Counted from the stretch's first letter, positions 16,691 to 25,689 are shown. The stretch is 64,000 nucleotides of DNA from BAIKAL-G1 sp943369525 (GCA_943369525.1 CALRNL020000004.1:62001-126000), one strand, 5' to 3'. A program made the numbers and translations. Notes: a model not told the origin generated them from the sequence alone.

Positions 16691-19227
16691 GCCAATCTGT
16701 GGACCAATCCTCGAAACCGTTGCAAAGAAAGGCTGGCTGCCGAACCCAGCCGCTGGTGCTGGACCTGGAGGCCGCTGGGCTGGAGTCGATTGCCGCCGTG
16801 GGGGGCAAGAACGCCTCCCTGGGTGAACTGCTGCGGGAACTGGGCTCCGAAGGGGTGAGGGTGCCTGGGGGCTTTGCCACCACGGCCTACGCCTATGGCG
16901 CCTTTCTGGACGCCAACCAGCTGAGGGAGCCCCTCGGGCGCCTGCTAACGGGCCTGGATGGCAACGATCTCGCGGCCCTGCAGGCGGCTGGACGAGCCGC
17001 CCGGGCCCTGGTGCTGGCGGCCCGCCTGCCGGATGACCTTAAGGAGGCCATCTTGGGCGCCTATGGGCAGCTGGGGCAAGCCAGCGCCGGCGTTGGATTC
17101 AGCAAGGCAGTCGCGGTGGCGGTGCGCTCCAGCGCCACCGCTGAAGACCTGCCGGAGGCCAGCTTTGCCGGCCAGCAGGAAACCTTTTTGAACGTCACAG
17201 GCGGGGCAGACCTGTTGGCGGCCTGCCGGCGTTGCTACGCCTCCCTGTTCACCGATCGGGCCATCTCCTATCGGATCTTGCATGGCTTCGACCACCTAGA
17301 GGTAGCTCTTTCGATCGGGGTGCAACGCATGGTGCGCTCCGATCTGGGCGCCGCCGGGGTGATGTTCAGCATCGACACCGAAACCGGCTTCCGCGATGCG
17401 GTGTTGCTCACCGCCGCCTACGGCCTGGGTGAAACGGTGGTGCAGGGCTCGGTCAACCCGGATGAGTACCTGATCTTCAAACCCACCCTGGAGCAGGGTT
17501 TTGCGCCGATCCTGAGCCGGCGGCTGGGCAGTAAGGCCATCCGCATGGTCTACGCCAGCGGCACGGTCTACGCCAGGGGCACGGTCTACGCCAGCGGCAC
17601 GGTTGCCCCCCCCCAGGAGCTCGGCTTGAGCCACACCTGCACCCTGGCGGTTGATCCGGCCGACCGGGCGCGCTTTGCCATCACCGACGATGAGGCCCTG
17701 CAGTTGGCCCGTTGGGCCTGCCGCATCGAGGCCCACTACAGCGCCCGCCGAGGCAAGGCCACGCCCATGGACATCGAGTGGGCGAAAGATGGCCTCACCG
17801 GCGAGTTATGGATCCTGCAGGCCCGACCGGAAACGGTGGAATCGCGGCGTTCCACCAATGTGTTGCTTAGCTGGTCTCTGGAACCCCACCAGGCGCCCGT
17901 GATCGCCAGGGGCCGGGCGATTGGGGCCTCCGTCTGCACGGGGCTGGCCCGGATCATCCACGATCCCTCGGCGATTGCCAGCTTCCAGAAGGGCGACCTG
18001 TTGGTGACCGATCGCACCGATCCCGATTGGGAGCCGATCCTCAAGTTGGCCAGCGGTGTGATCACCAACCAAGGCGGACGCACCTGCCATGCGGCGATCA
18101 TTGCCCGGGAGATGGGTATCACCGCCATCGTCGGCACCGGCAATGGCACGGCCGTGATTGCCGATGGCGAAGCGATTACGGCCAGCTGCTGCGAAGGCGA
18201 TGAGGGGCTGGTCTACCGGGGTGCGTTGGCCTTTCGGCTGGAGGAGCAGCAACTCAGCGATCTGCCGGCCACCCGCACCCGGATCCTGATCAACGTGGGC
18301 AATCCCGATGAGGCCTTCAACCTGGCGGCGATCCCCTGCGATGGCGTGGGCCTGGCCCGGCTGGAATTCATCATCGCCAACCAGATCAAGCTCCATCCGA
18401 TGGCGCTGCTGGCGCCCGATCAACTCAGGGATCCGGCCGATCGCCAGGCGATTGCCGAGCTCACGGCTGCCTATCTCCGGCCAGCCGACTATTACGTCGA
18501 TCGCCTAGCCCAGGGCATGGGCCGGATCGCGGCGGCCTTTTTCCCCCGCCCAGTAGTGCTGCGCTTCTCCGATTTCAAGAGCAATGAATACGCCCGGCTG
18601 CTGGGCGGCCGCGACTTTGAACCCGAGGAGGAGAACCCGATGCTGGGCTGGCGCGGCGCCTCCCGTTACACCGCGCCTGGCTTTCGGGACGCCTTCGGCC
18701 TGGAATGCCAGGCCTTCAAGCGGGTGCGCGAGACCATGGGGCTGACCAACGCCAAGGCCATGGTGCCCTTTTGCCGCACCCCAGAAGAGGGCGATCGGGT
18801 GCTGGCCGAGATGGCCCGCCAGGGCCTGGTGCGAGGCGAAAACGGTCTGGAGGTACTGGTCATGTGCGAACTGCCCAGCAATGTGATCGGAGCGGCGGCC
18901 TTTGCCGAGCGCTTCGATGGCTTTTCGATCGGCTCCAACGACCTCACCCAGCTCACCTTGGGCCTGGATCGGGATTCGGCCCTGGTGGCCGATCTCTTCG
19001 ATGAGCGCCATCCCACGGTGATGGCGATGGTGAGCCTGGCGATTCAGACCGCCAAGCGCTGTGGCCGTCCAATCGGGATCTGCGGCCAGGCCCCGAGTGA
19101 CTATCCCGAATTCGCCCGTTTCCTCGTGGAACAGGGCATCGACTCGATCAGCCTCAATCCCGATGTGGCCATCGCCACCCGCCTGGCCATCGCTGCGATC
19201 GAAGCGGACCTGGCTGCCCAGGGCTGA
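16687..19227 (+). CDS. ppsA: Phosphoenolpyruvate synthase
   Basis: PpsA makes PEP from pyruvate and ATP, feeding gluconeogenesis. The 846-residue protein has the N-terminal nucleotide-binding domain (VGGKNASLGELLREL; VAVRSSATAEDLPEASFAGQ), the phospho-histidine domain with H468 in GGRTCHAAIIAREMGI, and the C-terminal PEP/pyruvate barrel ending in IGICGQAPSDYPEF and GIDSISLNPD. Start ATG 16687 overlaps the stop of the receptor-like gene. It is some 50 residues longer than the E. coli enzyme; part of that is a triple VYASGT repeat at 288-305 inside the nucleotide-binding domain. A bidirectional-looking hairpin follows the gene. Confidence 0.96.
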   Translation: MSQSVDQSSKPLQRKAGCRTQPLVLDLEAAGLESIAAVGGKNASLGELLRELGSEGVRVPGGFATTAYAYGAFLDANQLREPLGRLLTGLDGNDLAALQAAGRAARALVLAARLPDDLKEAILGAYGQLGQASAGVGFSKAVAVAVRSSATAEDLPEASFAGQQETFLNVTGGADLLAACRRCYASLFTDRAISYRILHGFDHLEVALSIGVQRMVRSDLGAAGVMFSIDTETGFRDAVLLTAAYGLGETVVQGSVNPDEYLIFKPTLEQGFAPILSRRLGSKAIRMVYASGTVYARGTVYASGTVAPPQELGLSHTCTLAVDPADRARFAITDDEALQLARWACRIEAHYSARRGKATPMDIEWAKDGLTGELWILQARPETVESRRSTNVLLSWSLEPHQAPVIARGRAIGASVCTGLARIIHDPSAIASFQKGDLLVTDRTDPDWEPILKLASGVITNQGGRTCHAAIIAREMGITAIVGTGNGTAVIADGEAITASCCEGDEGLVYRGALAFRLEEQQLSDLPATRTRILINVGNPDEAFNLAAIPCDGVGLARLEFIIANQIKLHPMALLAPDQLRDPADRQAIAELTAAYLRPADYYVDRLAQGMGRIAAAFFPRPVVLRFSDFKSNEYARLLGGRDFEPEEENPMLGWRGASRYTAPGFRDAFGLECQAFKRVRETMGLTNAKAMVPFCRTPEEGDRVLAEMARQGLVRGENGLEVLVMCELPSNVIGAAAFAERFDGFSIGSNDLTQLTLGLDRDSALVADLFDERHPTVMAMVSLAIQTAKRCGRPIGICGQAPSDYPEFARFLVEQGIDSISLNPDVAIATRLAIAAIEADLAAQG
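17547..17600 (+). repeat. Three in-frame 18-bp tandem repeats in ppsA
   Basis: The unit GGTCTACGCCAGCGGCAC occurs at 17547-17564, 17565-17582 (one base different, C to G) and 17583-17600. Each copy encodes six residues (VYASGT, VYARGT, VYASGT). It lies where other PEP synthases have a variable surface loop after the GSKxIxMVY motif, so copy-number change would keep the frame. Confidence 0.9.
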
Positions 19228-19241
19228 GGCCAGCAGCGCCT

Positions 19242-19279
19242 GCTCCCAAGGGGGTGAGCCTCACCCTCCGATTGGGAGC
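19242..19279. terminator. Hairpin between ppsA and a possible convergent small gene
   Basis: Outer arms GCTCCCAA (19242-19249) and TTGGGAGC (19272-19279) enclose an inner perfect stem GGGTGAG/CTCACCC. It lies 14 bp after the ppsA stop and just past the stop of the minus-strand ORF at 19283, so it could serve both directions. No clear T-tract. Confidence 0.55.
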
Positions 19280-19282
19280 GCT

Positions 19283-19417
19283 TCAGGCCAGTTGCAGCAC
19301 CAGGTTGCCGCTAGGGCGTCGTCCCCACAATTGCCACAGCACCAGCAGGTGGGCCGAGCTGCGCAGCACACACAACAGGGCCAGGGCCACACAGAGCGGG
19401 CAATGGGTGATCGACAC
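19283..19417 (-). CDS. Possible 44-residue membrane protein
   Basis: The 336-bp gap between ppsA and the FAD oxidoreductase holds this small minus-strand frame. From GTG 19417 it encodes 44 residues: ITHCPLCVALALLCVLRSSA, a hydrophobic helix with a CxxC-like HCPLC start, then LLVLWQLWGRRPSGNLVLQLA. A TTG 39 bp further upstream would add an arginine-rich n-region. The hairpin at 19242-19279 falls immediately downstream. There is no family match I can name, and the other two frames on this strand give unnatural compositions. Existence is not certain. Confidence 0.3.
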   Translation of the reverse strand: MSITHCPLCVALALLCVLRSSAHLLVLWQLWGRRPSGNLVLQLA

Positions 19418-19563
19418 GGCGCAGCGGCCCCGAAGGACCAAAGTCTGGCAGCGCTGCCGCCGTCCGGCCCGCTGGCGCCATGCTTCGACATCGCTACGGC
19501 CGCGGCGTTCGGGTGGGTCGGCCGGCCAGGATTAGGGCGAAAGGAACTCCCCGGAGCGGGCCC

Positions 19564-21288
19564 GTGTTGCGGCTGACCGAATTGAAGCTGCCGCTCGATC
19601 ACAACGAGGCGGATCTGGTGGTGGCGGTCTGCAAACGGCTGCGCCTGCCGGCCGATGCCCTCAAGGGCCACCAGCTGGTCAAACGCAGCATCGATGCGCG
19701 TAAATCGGGCCAGATCCAACTGGCCTATAGCCTGGATCTGGAGCTGGCCCCTGCCCTGGAAACCAAGCTGCTGCAACGGTTTCGCGGCGATTCCCACCTG
19801 GGTCCCAGCCCCGACACCCGTTACCTGGCACCCTGGCAGGCGCCGCCCCAACTCAGGGAGCGTCTTGGTCAGGACCTGCCCCGCCCGGTGGTCATTGGCG
19901 CCGGGCCCTGTGGTTATTTCGCCGCCCTGCTCCTGGCCCAGATGGGCCTGAAGCCCCTGCTCCTGGAGCGGGGCCAGGCGATCAAGCAGCGCAGCGCTGA
20001 CACCTTTGGCTTTTGGAAGGGGTGCAGCCCGTTCAATCCCGAATCGAACGCCCAATTTGGCGAAGGGGGAGCGGGCACCTTTTCCGACGGCAAGCTCTAT
20101 AGCCAGGTGCGCGATCCTGGGCACCGGGGCCGCAAGGTGCTGGAGGAGCTCGTGGCCGCTGGGGCCAACCCGGAAATCCTGGTGCTCCACAGGCCCCACA
20201 TCGGCACCTTCAAGCTCGCCACGGTGGTGCGGGGTCTGCGGGCCCAGATCGAGGCCCTGGGGGGTGAGATCCGTTTTGGCAGCAGGGTGGAGCGCCTGGA
20301 GGTGGAAGCGATGCCTGGGGCTGGCGGCGGCGCCGACGCCCCCCAGCAGCGGGTCACGGGGGTAACCCTGGCCGATGGCCACTTGATCGCAGCTGACCAG
20401 GTGGTTCTGGCCGTGGGCCACAGCGCCCGGGACACCTTCGCGATGCTGCACCGGCAGGCGGTGGCCATGGAGCTCAAGCCCTTCTCCGTGGGCCTGCGCA
20501 TCGAACATCCCCAGGGCCTGATCGACCAAGCCCGCTGGGGCGCCTGCGCTGGCCACCCGCGCCTGGGCTCGGCCGAGTACAAACTGGTGCACCATGCCAG
20601 CAACGGCCGCGGCGTTTATTCCTTCTGCATGTGCCCTGGGGGCCTGGTGGTGGGGGCCACCTCAGAAGTGGGCCGGGTCGTGACCAATGGCATGAGCCAG
20701 CATTCCCGCAATGAGCGCAATGCCAATAGCGCCATCGTGGTTTCGATCGAACCGGCCGATGTGGAGCCCTATGGGGATGGACCAGGCGATCCGTTAGCGG
20801 GGATTGCTTTCCAGCGCCATTGGGAAGAGCAGGCCTTTGCCCTCGGGGGAGCCAGCTATGCGGCGCCTGGTCAACGGCTGGAGGATTTTCTGGCCAACCG
20901 CAGCCCTCGGGCCTTAGGCAGCGTCACCCCTTCCTACGAGCCAGGGGTGACGCTGGCCAATCTGGGGACAGTTCTCCCGCCCTTTGTGATTGAGGCCCTG
21001 CGCGAAGCGCTGCCGGCATTTAATCGCACCATTCCCGGTTACGCCATGGCCGATGCCATGCTGACCGGGGTGGAAACGAGAACGTCTTCGCCCCTGCGGC
21101 TGCCGCGCAATGGTGAGTTCGAGAGTGTCAACACCAAAGGGTTGTATCCGGCCGGAGAGGGGGCCGGCTATGCCGGCGGCATCCTCTCAGCGGCCATTGA
21201 TGGCATCCGGGTGGCCGAAGCCCTAGCCCTCACTCTTCGTCTTCAGCACCCAGGGGAGCCAGGCGAATCTGCTTGCGGCCCAGCTTGA
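19564..21288 (+). CDS. Uncharacterised FAD-dependent dehydrogenase (COG2509 type)
   Basis: The 574-residue protein has an N-terminal module of about 90 residues (LTELKLPLDHNEADLVVAVC) resembling a small RNA-binding-like fold seen in this family, then a Rossmann FAD domain (PVVIGAGPCGYFAALLLAQMG at about 110-130) and a C-terminal FAD-contact region ending in YPAGEGAGYAGGILSAAIDG. Proteins of this type are widespread, and their substrates are unknown. GTG 19564 is chosen because the conserved N-terminal module starts right there; the frame is open further upstream without coding character. The last 59 bp overlap the convergent cyAbrB gene. Confidence 0.88.
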   Translation: MLRLTELKLPLDHNEADLVVAVCKRLRLPADALKGHQLVKRSIDARKSGQIQLAYSLDLELAPALETKLLQRFRGDSHLGPSPDTRYLAPWQAPPQLRERLGQDLPRPVVIGAGPCGYFAALLLAQMGLKPLLLERGQAIKQRSADTFGFWKGCSPFNPESNAQFGEGGAGTFSDGKLYSQVRDPGHRGRKVLEELVAAGANPEILVLHRPHIGTFKLATVVRGLRAQIEALGGEIRFGSRVERLEVEAMPGAGGGADAPQQRVTGVTLADGHLIAADQVVLAVGHSARDTFAMLHRQAVAMELKPFSVGLRIEHPQGLIDQARWGACAGHPRLGSAEYKLVHHASNGRGVYSFCMCPGGLVVGATSEVGRVVTNGMSQHSRNERNANSAIVVSIEPADVEPYGDGPGDPLAGIAFQRHWEEQAFALGGASYAAPGQRLEDFLANRSPRALGSVTPSYEPGVTLANLGTVLPPFVIEALREALPAFNRTIPGYAMADAMLTGVETRTSSPLRLPRNGEFESVNTKGLYPAGEGAGYAGGILSAAIDGIRVAEALALTLRLQHPGEPGESACGPA

Positions 21289-21595
21289 TCTCAAACTCGT
21301 CACCGGGCTTGAGGTCGAGCATGGCCGTGTAGGCCTTGCCCACCATCAGATTGCCGTTGAACTGGACCTTCGTGCTGAAGCTGAGTTTGCGGCCGCCCTT
21401 GCCGACCTTGGAATTGCTGCCGAAGTCGACGCCCTTGGCGTTGAGCAGGGCTTCGTAGAAGGCCGTGAAGTTCAGGCGCTCGGTGCCATCCTTTTTAGTG
21501 GTCACATAGCCGCAAGCGCGGACTACGTCGGACTTGCTGGCATCTCCAAACTCCTTAACCTTGGCAAGCAAATCAGGACCAGACAGCAGATTCAT
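21230..21595 (-). CDS. cyAbrB-family transcriptional regulator
   Basis: cyAbrB proteins are cyanobacterium-specific DNA-binding regulators linked to carbon/nitrogen balance and nucleoid organisation. The 121-residue protein has the typical N-terminal part (LLAKVKEFGDASKSDVVRAC, then GYVTTKKDGTERLNFTAFYE) and the C-terminal AbrB-like DNA-binding swapped-hairpin segment (TKVQFNGNLMVGKAYTAML, LKPGDEFEIKLGRKQIRL). Start ATG 21595; the frame extends to 21682 but that part is not conserved-looking. It ends inside the 3' end of the FAD oxidoreductase gene, on the opposite strand. Confidence 0.93.
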   Translation of the reverse strand: MNLLSGPDLLAKVKEFGDASKSDVVRACGYVTTKKDGTERLNFTAFYEALLNAKGVDFGSNSKVGKGGRKLSFSTKVQFNGNLMVGKAYTAMLDLKPGDEFEIKLGRKQIRLAPLGAEDEE

Positions 21596-21699
21596 TGGAT
21601 TGTTTTGTGCAGCATTTGCATTCTTACATGGGGATAAGGCCATCTGCAACCCCCCTGCACATCTACGGCAATTGATTCGCAACCCCTAGCGGCTTGCAG

Positions 21700-22545
21700 T
21701 CAGGCCTGCGACACAATACCGCTCCACTGCACGGCGCGTACCTGGTCGCGGCGCCAGGAATGGAACAGCAGCTCTTCGCTTGCCGTACAGAGTGGGCAGG
21801 TACTGATCTGACTCTCGGACAGGCCGCACAACTCAAGCTGGCGACGGATGGCAGCGCGCAGGTCGAGTCGATCATGGCCTGGCTTGTCATCTTCTAGCAG
21901 GGCGCCACTGTGAATCAATTCCTGCCGAAGTTGCTTCAGCTCGGATGATTCCAGCTCGCCGCTGGCCCCAGGGTCTTCGCCTTGGCGATTGACCAGGCCC
22001 AGGGCTACCTGGGCTGTGACGTCCCGCTGCACTTGGTAGCGCTGCCCGGAGATGGCCGGTCCGAGGGCAATGACCAGGTCGTCCCGGCGGCTGCCGGCCG
22101 CTTCGAGTTGGGCGACGGCCTTGGGCAGGATGCGGCCGGCCACGCCGCGCCAGCCCCCATGGCAGGCCGCCACCCGGCCGCTGCGCCGGTCGGCTAGCAG
22201 CACCGGGGTGCAATCGGCGCCGCACACCCAGAGGCTCTGGCCGCCCGCATCGCTCCTCAGGCCGTCGGCCTCGGGCCAGGGTTCCGAGCTACAGGCCGAT
22301 GCTGGCAGCACCTCAGCGCCATGCACCTGGGTCAGGCGATGGACGCTGATGCCGGCACTGACGTAGCCGGCGAGGTGTTGGGGGCCCCGGCCCTGCCATT
22401 GGCGCGTGAAAAAGCCATGCTCAAAATCCGCCAGCAGGTCCGATTGCAGGTAAAAACCGCCATAGCTGCCCACCCAGGTCCAGCCATCCAGGCCGTTGAA
22501 GCCTGCATCGGGCCGATCGAAGGGCGCATCAACGGCTTCAGCCAT
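21700..22545 (-). CDS. pgeF: Purine nucleoside phosphorylase / peptidoglycan editing factor (YfiH/PgeF, laccase-domain family)
   Basis: The 281-residue protein contains the three metal-ligand motifs of the YfiH (CNF1/multicopper polyphenol oxidase-like) family: TQVHGAEVL, VCGADCTPVLLAD and AACHGGWRGVAG. E. coli YfiH corrects mis-incorporated L-Ser in peptidoglycan precursors, and related proteins act as purine nucleoside phosphorylases or adenosine deaminases; which applies here is unknown. It lies 18 bp downstream of the Tab2 gene, so the three minus-strand genes from 24.8 kb are probably one unit. Confidence 0.9.
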   Translation of the reverse strand: MAEAVDAPFDRPDAGFNGLDGWTWVGSYGGFYLQSDLLADFEHGFFTRQWQGRGPQHLAGYVSAGISVHRLTQVHGAEVLPASACSSEPWPEADGLRSDAGGQSLWVCGADCTPVLLADRRSGRVAACHGGWRGVAGRILPKAVAQLEAAGSRRDDLVIALGPAISGQRYQVQRDVTAQVALGLVNRQGEDPGASGELESSELKQLRQELIHSGALLEDDKPGHDRLDLRAAIRRQLELCGLSESQISTCPLCTASEELLFHSWRRDQVRAVQWSGIVSQA

Positions 22546-22563
22546 GGGGGGGGAGATGGGGCT

Positions 22564-23451
22564 TTAGGGGTCCGGCAGGTCGCGCAGGAGCCAGAAGCCC
22601 GTGAAGCCAGGCTGCTCTTCGCTGGCCTGCACCGCCAGAAACTGCACACCGCCAGCGGTCTGGCGGGCGTGGTGCAAGGCCTCGGCGGCGGCGGCGGCTT
22701 CCTCTTCAGCCAGGTTGCCCAGCAACCAACGGTCCTCAAGCCCTGCCTCCAGCACCAGCTGCTGGCCTGCCACGCTCAGCCGCACCGGTTCCAGCCCGGC
22801 GAGCCAGCCGGCAATCGCCAGGGAGCGGTTGCTGCTGAACAGGCGCAGACCGGTCACCATTACCCCGTCGTCAAGCTCGGCCGGTAGGGGCCCTAGGGCT
22901 GGGAAATCAATCGGCCAGTCGTTCGATTCGCGCAGGGACGCCAGCGGCAGGGACGCCCAACTCCAGCGTTCGCCCCGGGCGGTCTCGGGAAGGGGCACGG
23001 CCAGGGGCTGGATGGGCGCCGGGGGTGGGGCTAGGGGTCCGGCCAGGTAGCCCTCTTCAGCCGGGTACACATCCCGCTGGCGCTCGATCAGCCATTCGAT
23101 CAGGCCGTAGCAGCGGCGACTGGCCACCACCTCCAGGGCCAGGGATTCGGCCGCCCGTTGCACCATGGCCCGCATCGATGGGCGCCAGCAGCGGATGCGC
23201 CGGGGCGGGGCAAAGCCCTGGTCGGCGGCGGCCGCTAGGGCCTCGCCAAGGGCGTCGCGCAGCCACACGGAATTGACATTGGCTGCGGGGCAGCGCAGCA
23301 CCCAGCGGAACTGGCCCTGGCTCGGGTCCAGCCCCTGGGTGGAGCAAATCAACAGTTCCCAACGCTTCTTGCCATCGGGTTCGAGCACGGGGCGGGAGTA
23401 ATAATCCAGCTCCCAATCAGCCTCGATAGGGGCTGAGGCAACCCGGCTCAT
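22564..23451 (-). CDS. Tab2/Atab2-family RNA-binding protein
   Basis: In algae and plants Tab2/ATAB2 binds the psaB 5' leader and is needed for translation of photosystem I core mRNA; cyanobacterial homologues belong to the same family (formerly DUF1092). The 295-residue protein has the recognisable start WELDYYSRPVLEPDGKKRWE, the RIRCWRPSMRAMVQRAAESL stretch and the C-terminal GFWLLRDLP end. Its start codon overlaps the stop of the S1-domain gene by four bases, so translation is likely coupled to that RNA-binding partner. Confidence 0.88.
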   Translation of the reverse strand: MSRVASAPIEADWELDYYSRPVLEPDGKKRWELLICSTQGLDPSQGQFRWVLRCPAANVNSVWLRDALGEALAAAADQGFAPPRRIRCWRPSMRAMVQRAAESLALEVVASRRCYGLIEWLIERQRDVYPAEEGYLAGPLAPPPAPIQPLAVPLPETARGERWSWASLPLASLRESNDWPIDFPALGPLPAELDDGVMVTGLRLFSSNRSLAIAGWLAGLEPVRLSVAGQQLVLEAGLEDRWLLGNLAEEEAAAAAEALHHARQTAGGVQFLAVQASEEQPGFTGFWLLRDLPDP

Positions 23452-24848
23452 CCTGCGGCCTGCTCCTGGTGGCGCAACACGTTGCGTGCGCGGTTGGCCC
23501 GGTCAACGGCTTCGGCCATCACCGTGTCCTTGGCGATTAGCAATTCCCCCGGTTGGCCCTCCAGCAGGGCGGTGTTGAGGGCGATGCGGCCCCGGCTTGG
23601 ATCGAGCTCGGTGATCAGGGCCTTGAGCCGGTCGCCCTGGTCAAAGATCTCCCGCAGCTCGCGCATGGTGCCACCGGTGATCGCCGAATGGTGCAGCAGA
23701 CCACTCACCCCGCCAAGATCGACAAATAGGCCGTAGGGCTTGACCGCCACCACCTGACCCTCGACCAGCTGGCCCACCTCCAGGTTGGTAAACAGGGCGG
23801 CGGTGGCCGCCTTCTTCTCCGAGAGCACCAGCTTGCGGGTTTCCGGGTTCACCTCCAGGAAGGCCACGCCCAGGGTCTTGCCCACCAAGGCCTCGTGATT
23901 GTCGCCGTCCTGGAGCTGGGAGCGGGGGATGAAGCCGCGCAGGCCCTCCAGGTCTGCGGTGACGCCGCCCCGGTTGAAGCCGCTCACCTTGACCTGCACC
24001 ACCTTGCCTTCCTTTTCCAGTTGGCGCACCTTCTCCCAGCTTTGGCGCAGGGCCAGGGCCCGGGCACTGATCGTCACCATGCCATCGGCGTTCTGCTCGC
24101 GGGTGACCAGCACCTGCACCGCAGTGCCCTTGGGGAAGCGCTCCTTGAGGTTCGTGATCACGCCCAAGCCGGCTTCGGCCTTGGGCATGAAGCCGGGGGC
24201 CTTGCCGCCCACATCCACATACACCCCATCGCTTTCAACGCTGAGGACGACGCCACTGACCACCTCGCCGGTGGTGCCGATCGGCTCGTTGTCATCGAGG
24301 GCGGCAAGGAAGGCCTCCTCATCGAAATCGAAATCGTCCACGGTGCGCGTTGGCGTCGTCGGCCGCTCCTGGCCCCGATCGGCGCTGGCGCCCCCGTTGC
24401 CCACCATCCGGGCCGAACCGCTGCTGCCGCCGCCGGAGCGGCGCTGGCGGCTGGAATCGGGTCCCAGTAGGTCGGCCATGGTGAGGCCCTCCATGCCGCC
24501 GAGGTCGAAGCGCTCCTCGTCGCTCACGGGGGCTCGGCTTGGGGTCGGGCTGGCGGACGTGGTCGGCCGTTGGGGGGCTAGGGGCGCTTCGCCGCGGCCT
24601 GCCCGGGCGGCGGCTTCCAGTTCGGCCGCCCGTTGCAGGGCCGCTTCGGCGGCCTGACGGGCCTCATTGGCCTCCTGCTCAAGCCGCTGTTGTTCGTCCT
24701 TTTTGCTGATGTGCAGGACCTGGGGGGGCTTGCGTACCGGGGCTGGGGCCGGGGTGCGGTTCGGGCTCAGCGGTCGGGCGACCAGCGCCTGGGCGGGCGT
24801 GGCCGGTGGCTGGGGGGGCTGGGGGTTGCCGGATCCGGCCATGACCAA
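23448..24848 (-). CDS. S1 RNA-binding-domain protein (ribosomal protein S1-like) with long disordered N-terminus
   Basis: The 466 residues divide into an N-terminal half of about 190 residues, rich in P, A, Q and E with a short coiled coil (EQQRLEQEANEARQAAEAAL), and three S1 domains: about 195-262 (GEVVSGVVLSVESDGVYVDV), 280-345 (VVQVKVSGFNRGGVTADLEG) and 360-430 (VEGQVVAVKPYGLFVDLGGV). Three S1 domains is the number found in the shorter cyanobacterial S1 proteins. The extension is unlike canonical RpsA, so this is probably the second, non-canonical S1 paralogue. It heads an operon with Tab2 and PgeF. Confidence 0.88.
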   Translation of the reverse strand: MVMAGSGNPQPPQPPATPAQALVARPLSPNRTPAPAPVRKPPQVLHISKKDEQQRLEQEANEARQAAEAALQRAAELEAAARAGRGEAPLAPQRPTTSASPTPSRAPVSDEERFDLGGMEGLTMADLLGPDSSRQRRSGGGSSGSARMVGNGGASADRGQERPTTPTRTVDDFDFDEEAFLAALDDNEPIGTTGEVVSGVVLSVESDGVYVDVGGKAPGFMPKAEAGLGVITNLKERFPKGTAVQVLVTREQNADGMVTISARALALRQSWEKVRQLEKEGKVVQVKVSGFNRGGVTADLEGLRGFIPRSQLQDGDNHEALVGKTLGVAFLEVNPETRKLVLSEKKAATAALFTNLEVGQLVEGQVVAVKPYGLFVDLGGVSGLLHHSAITGGTMRELREIFDQGDRLKALITELDPSRGRIALNTALLEGQPGELLIAKDTVMAEAVDRANRARNVLRHQEQAAG

Positions 24849-24897
24849 GGAGATGCTCTAAGCATCACACTGTAGGGACGCCTGACCGAGCCCAACC

Positions 24898-25689
24898 ATG
24901 CCCGCGCCCCGGCGTCTGGATCGGCTGGCCTGGCCCCAGTTGGCGGCAGCAGCCCGCCAGGGCGGCAGCACCGTGCTCTGGCCCTTCGGCGCGATCGAGC
25001 AACACGGGCCCCATTTGCCCTTGGGCACGGATGCAATCTTTGCCGAACGGGTGGCCGATGCGGTGTTGGCCGACCTGGATCCCGAGCTGCCGATCTGGCG
25101 CCTGCCCTGCCAGACCATGGGCTTCTCGCCTGAGCACCTCGGCTTTGCCGGCACCCTCAGCCTGCCGTCTGAGCTGCTGGTCTCCTTGGTGGTGAGTGTG
25201 GGCAGTCAGCTGGCGGACGCCGGCTTCCAACGCCTGGTGTTGTTCAACGCCCATGGCGGCCAGATCGCCCTACTGCAGGTGGCGGCCCGGGAACTGGGCT
25301 CTCGCCAACCCTCCCTGGCGGTGCTGCCCTGCTTTCTCTGGAGCGGCCCTCCAGGGGTGTCGGCTTTGGTGCCCCAGCCGGAGCGGCGCCAGGGCTTGCA
25401 TGCCGGCCTGGCCGAAACCAGCCTGATGTTGCACCTGGCCCCCGAGCTGGTGGGACCGGAGCGACCCCGCGATGGCCTGGACGGCGAGGCGCCTCCCCAG
25501 GGCTGGAGCCTGGAGGGGGCAGTCCCCCTGGCCTGGCGCAGCACGGACCTCACCAAATCAGGGGTGATCGGCGATGTCAGCGGCGCCGATGGGGCCCTAG
25601 GCGAGGCCCTGTTTGGCCGCCTGGTGGCTGGATGGGGCGAGCTCCTCACCAACCTGTTGCGCAGCGACTGGCCGCCCACGGGTGCCTAG
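24898..25689 (+). CDS. Creatininase-family amidohydrolase
   Basis: The 263-residue protein has the creatininase/MftE metal motifs: WPFGAIEQHGPHLPLGTDA (Glu and His ligands) near residues 24-45, FNAHGGQ near 115 and the H/E pair in GLHAGLAETSLML. Family members hydrolyse cyclic or formamide amide bonds in diverse pathways, so no substrate is assigned. It is divergent from the S1 gene with only 49 bp between, and lies upstream of ado on the same strand. Confidence 0.88.
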   Translation: MPAPRRLDRLAWPQLAAAARQGGSTVLWPFGAIEQHGPHLPLGTDAIFAERVADAVLADLDPELPIWRLPCQTMGFSPEHLGFAGTLSLPSELLVSLVVSVGSQLADAGFQRLVLFNAHGGQIALLQVAARELGSRQPSLAVLPCFLWSGPPGVSALVPQPERRQGLHAGLAETSLMLHLAPELVGPERPRDGLDGEAPPQGWSLEGAVPLAWRSTDLTKSGVIGDVSGADGALGEALFGRLVAGWGELLTNLLRSDWPPTGA

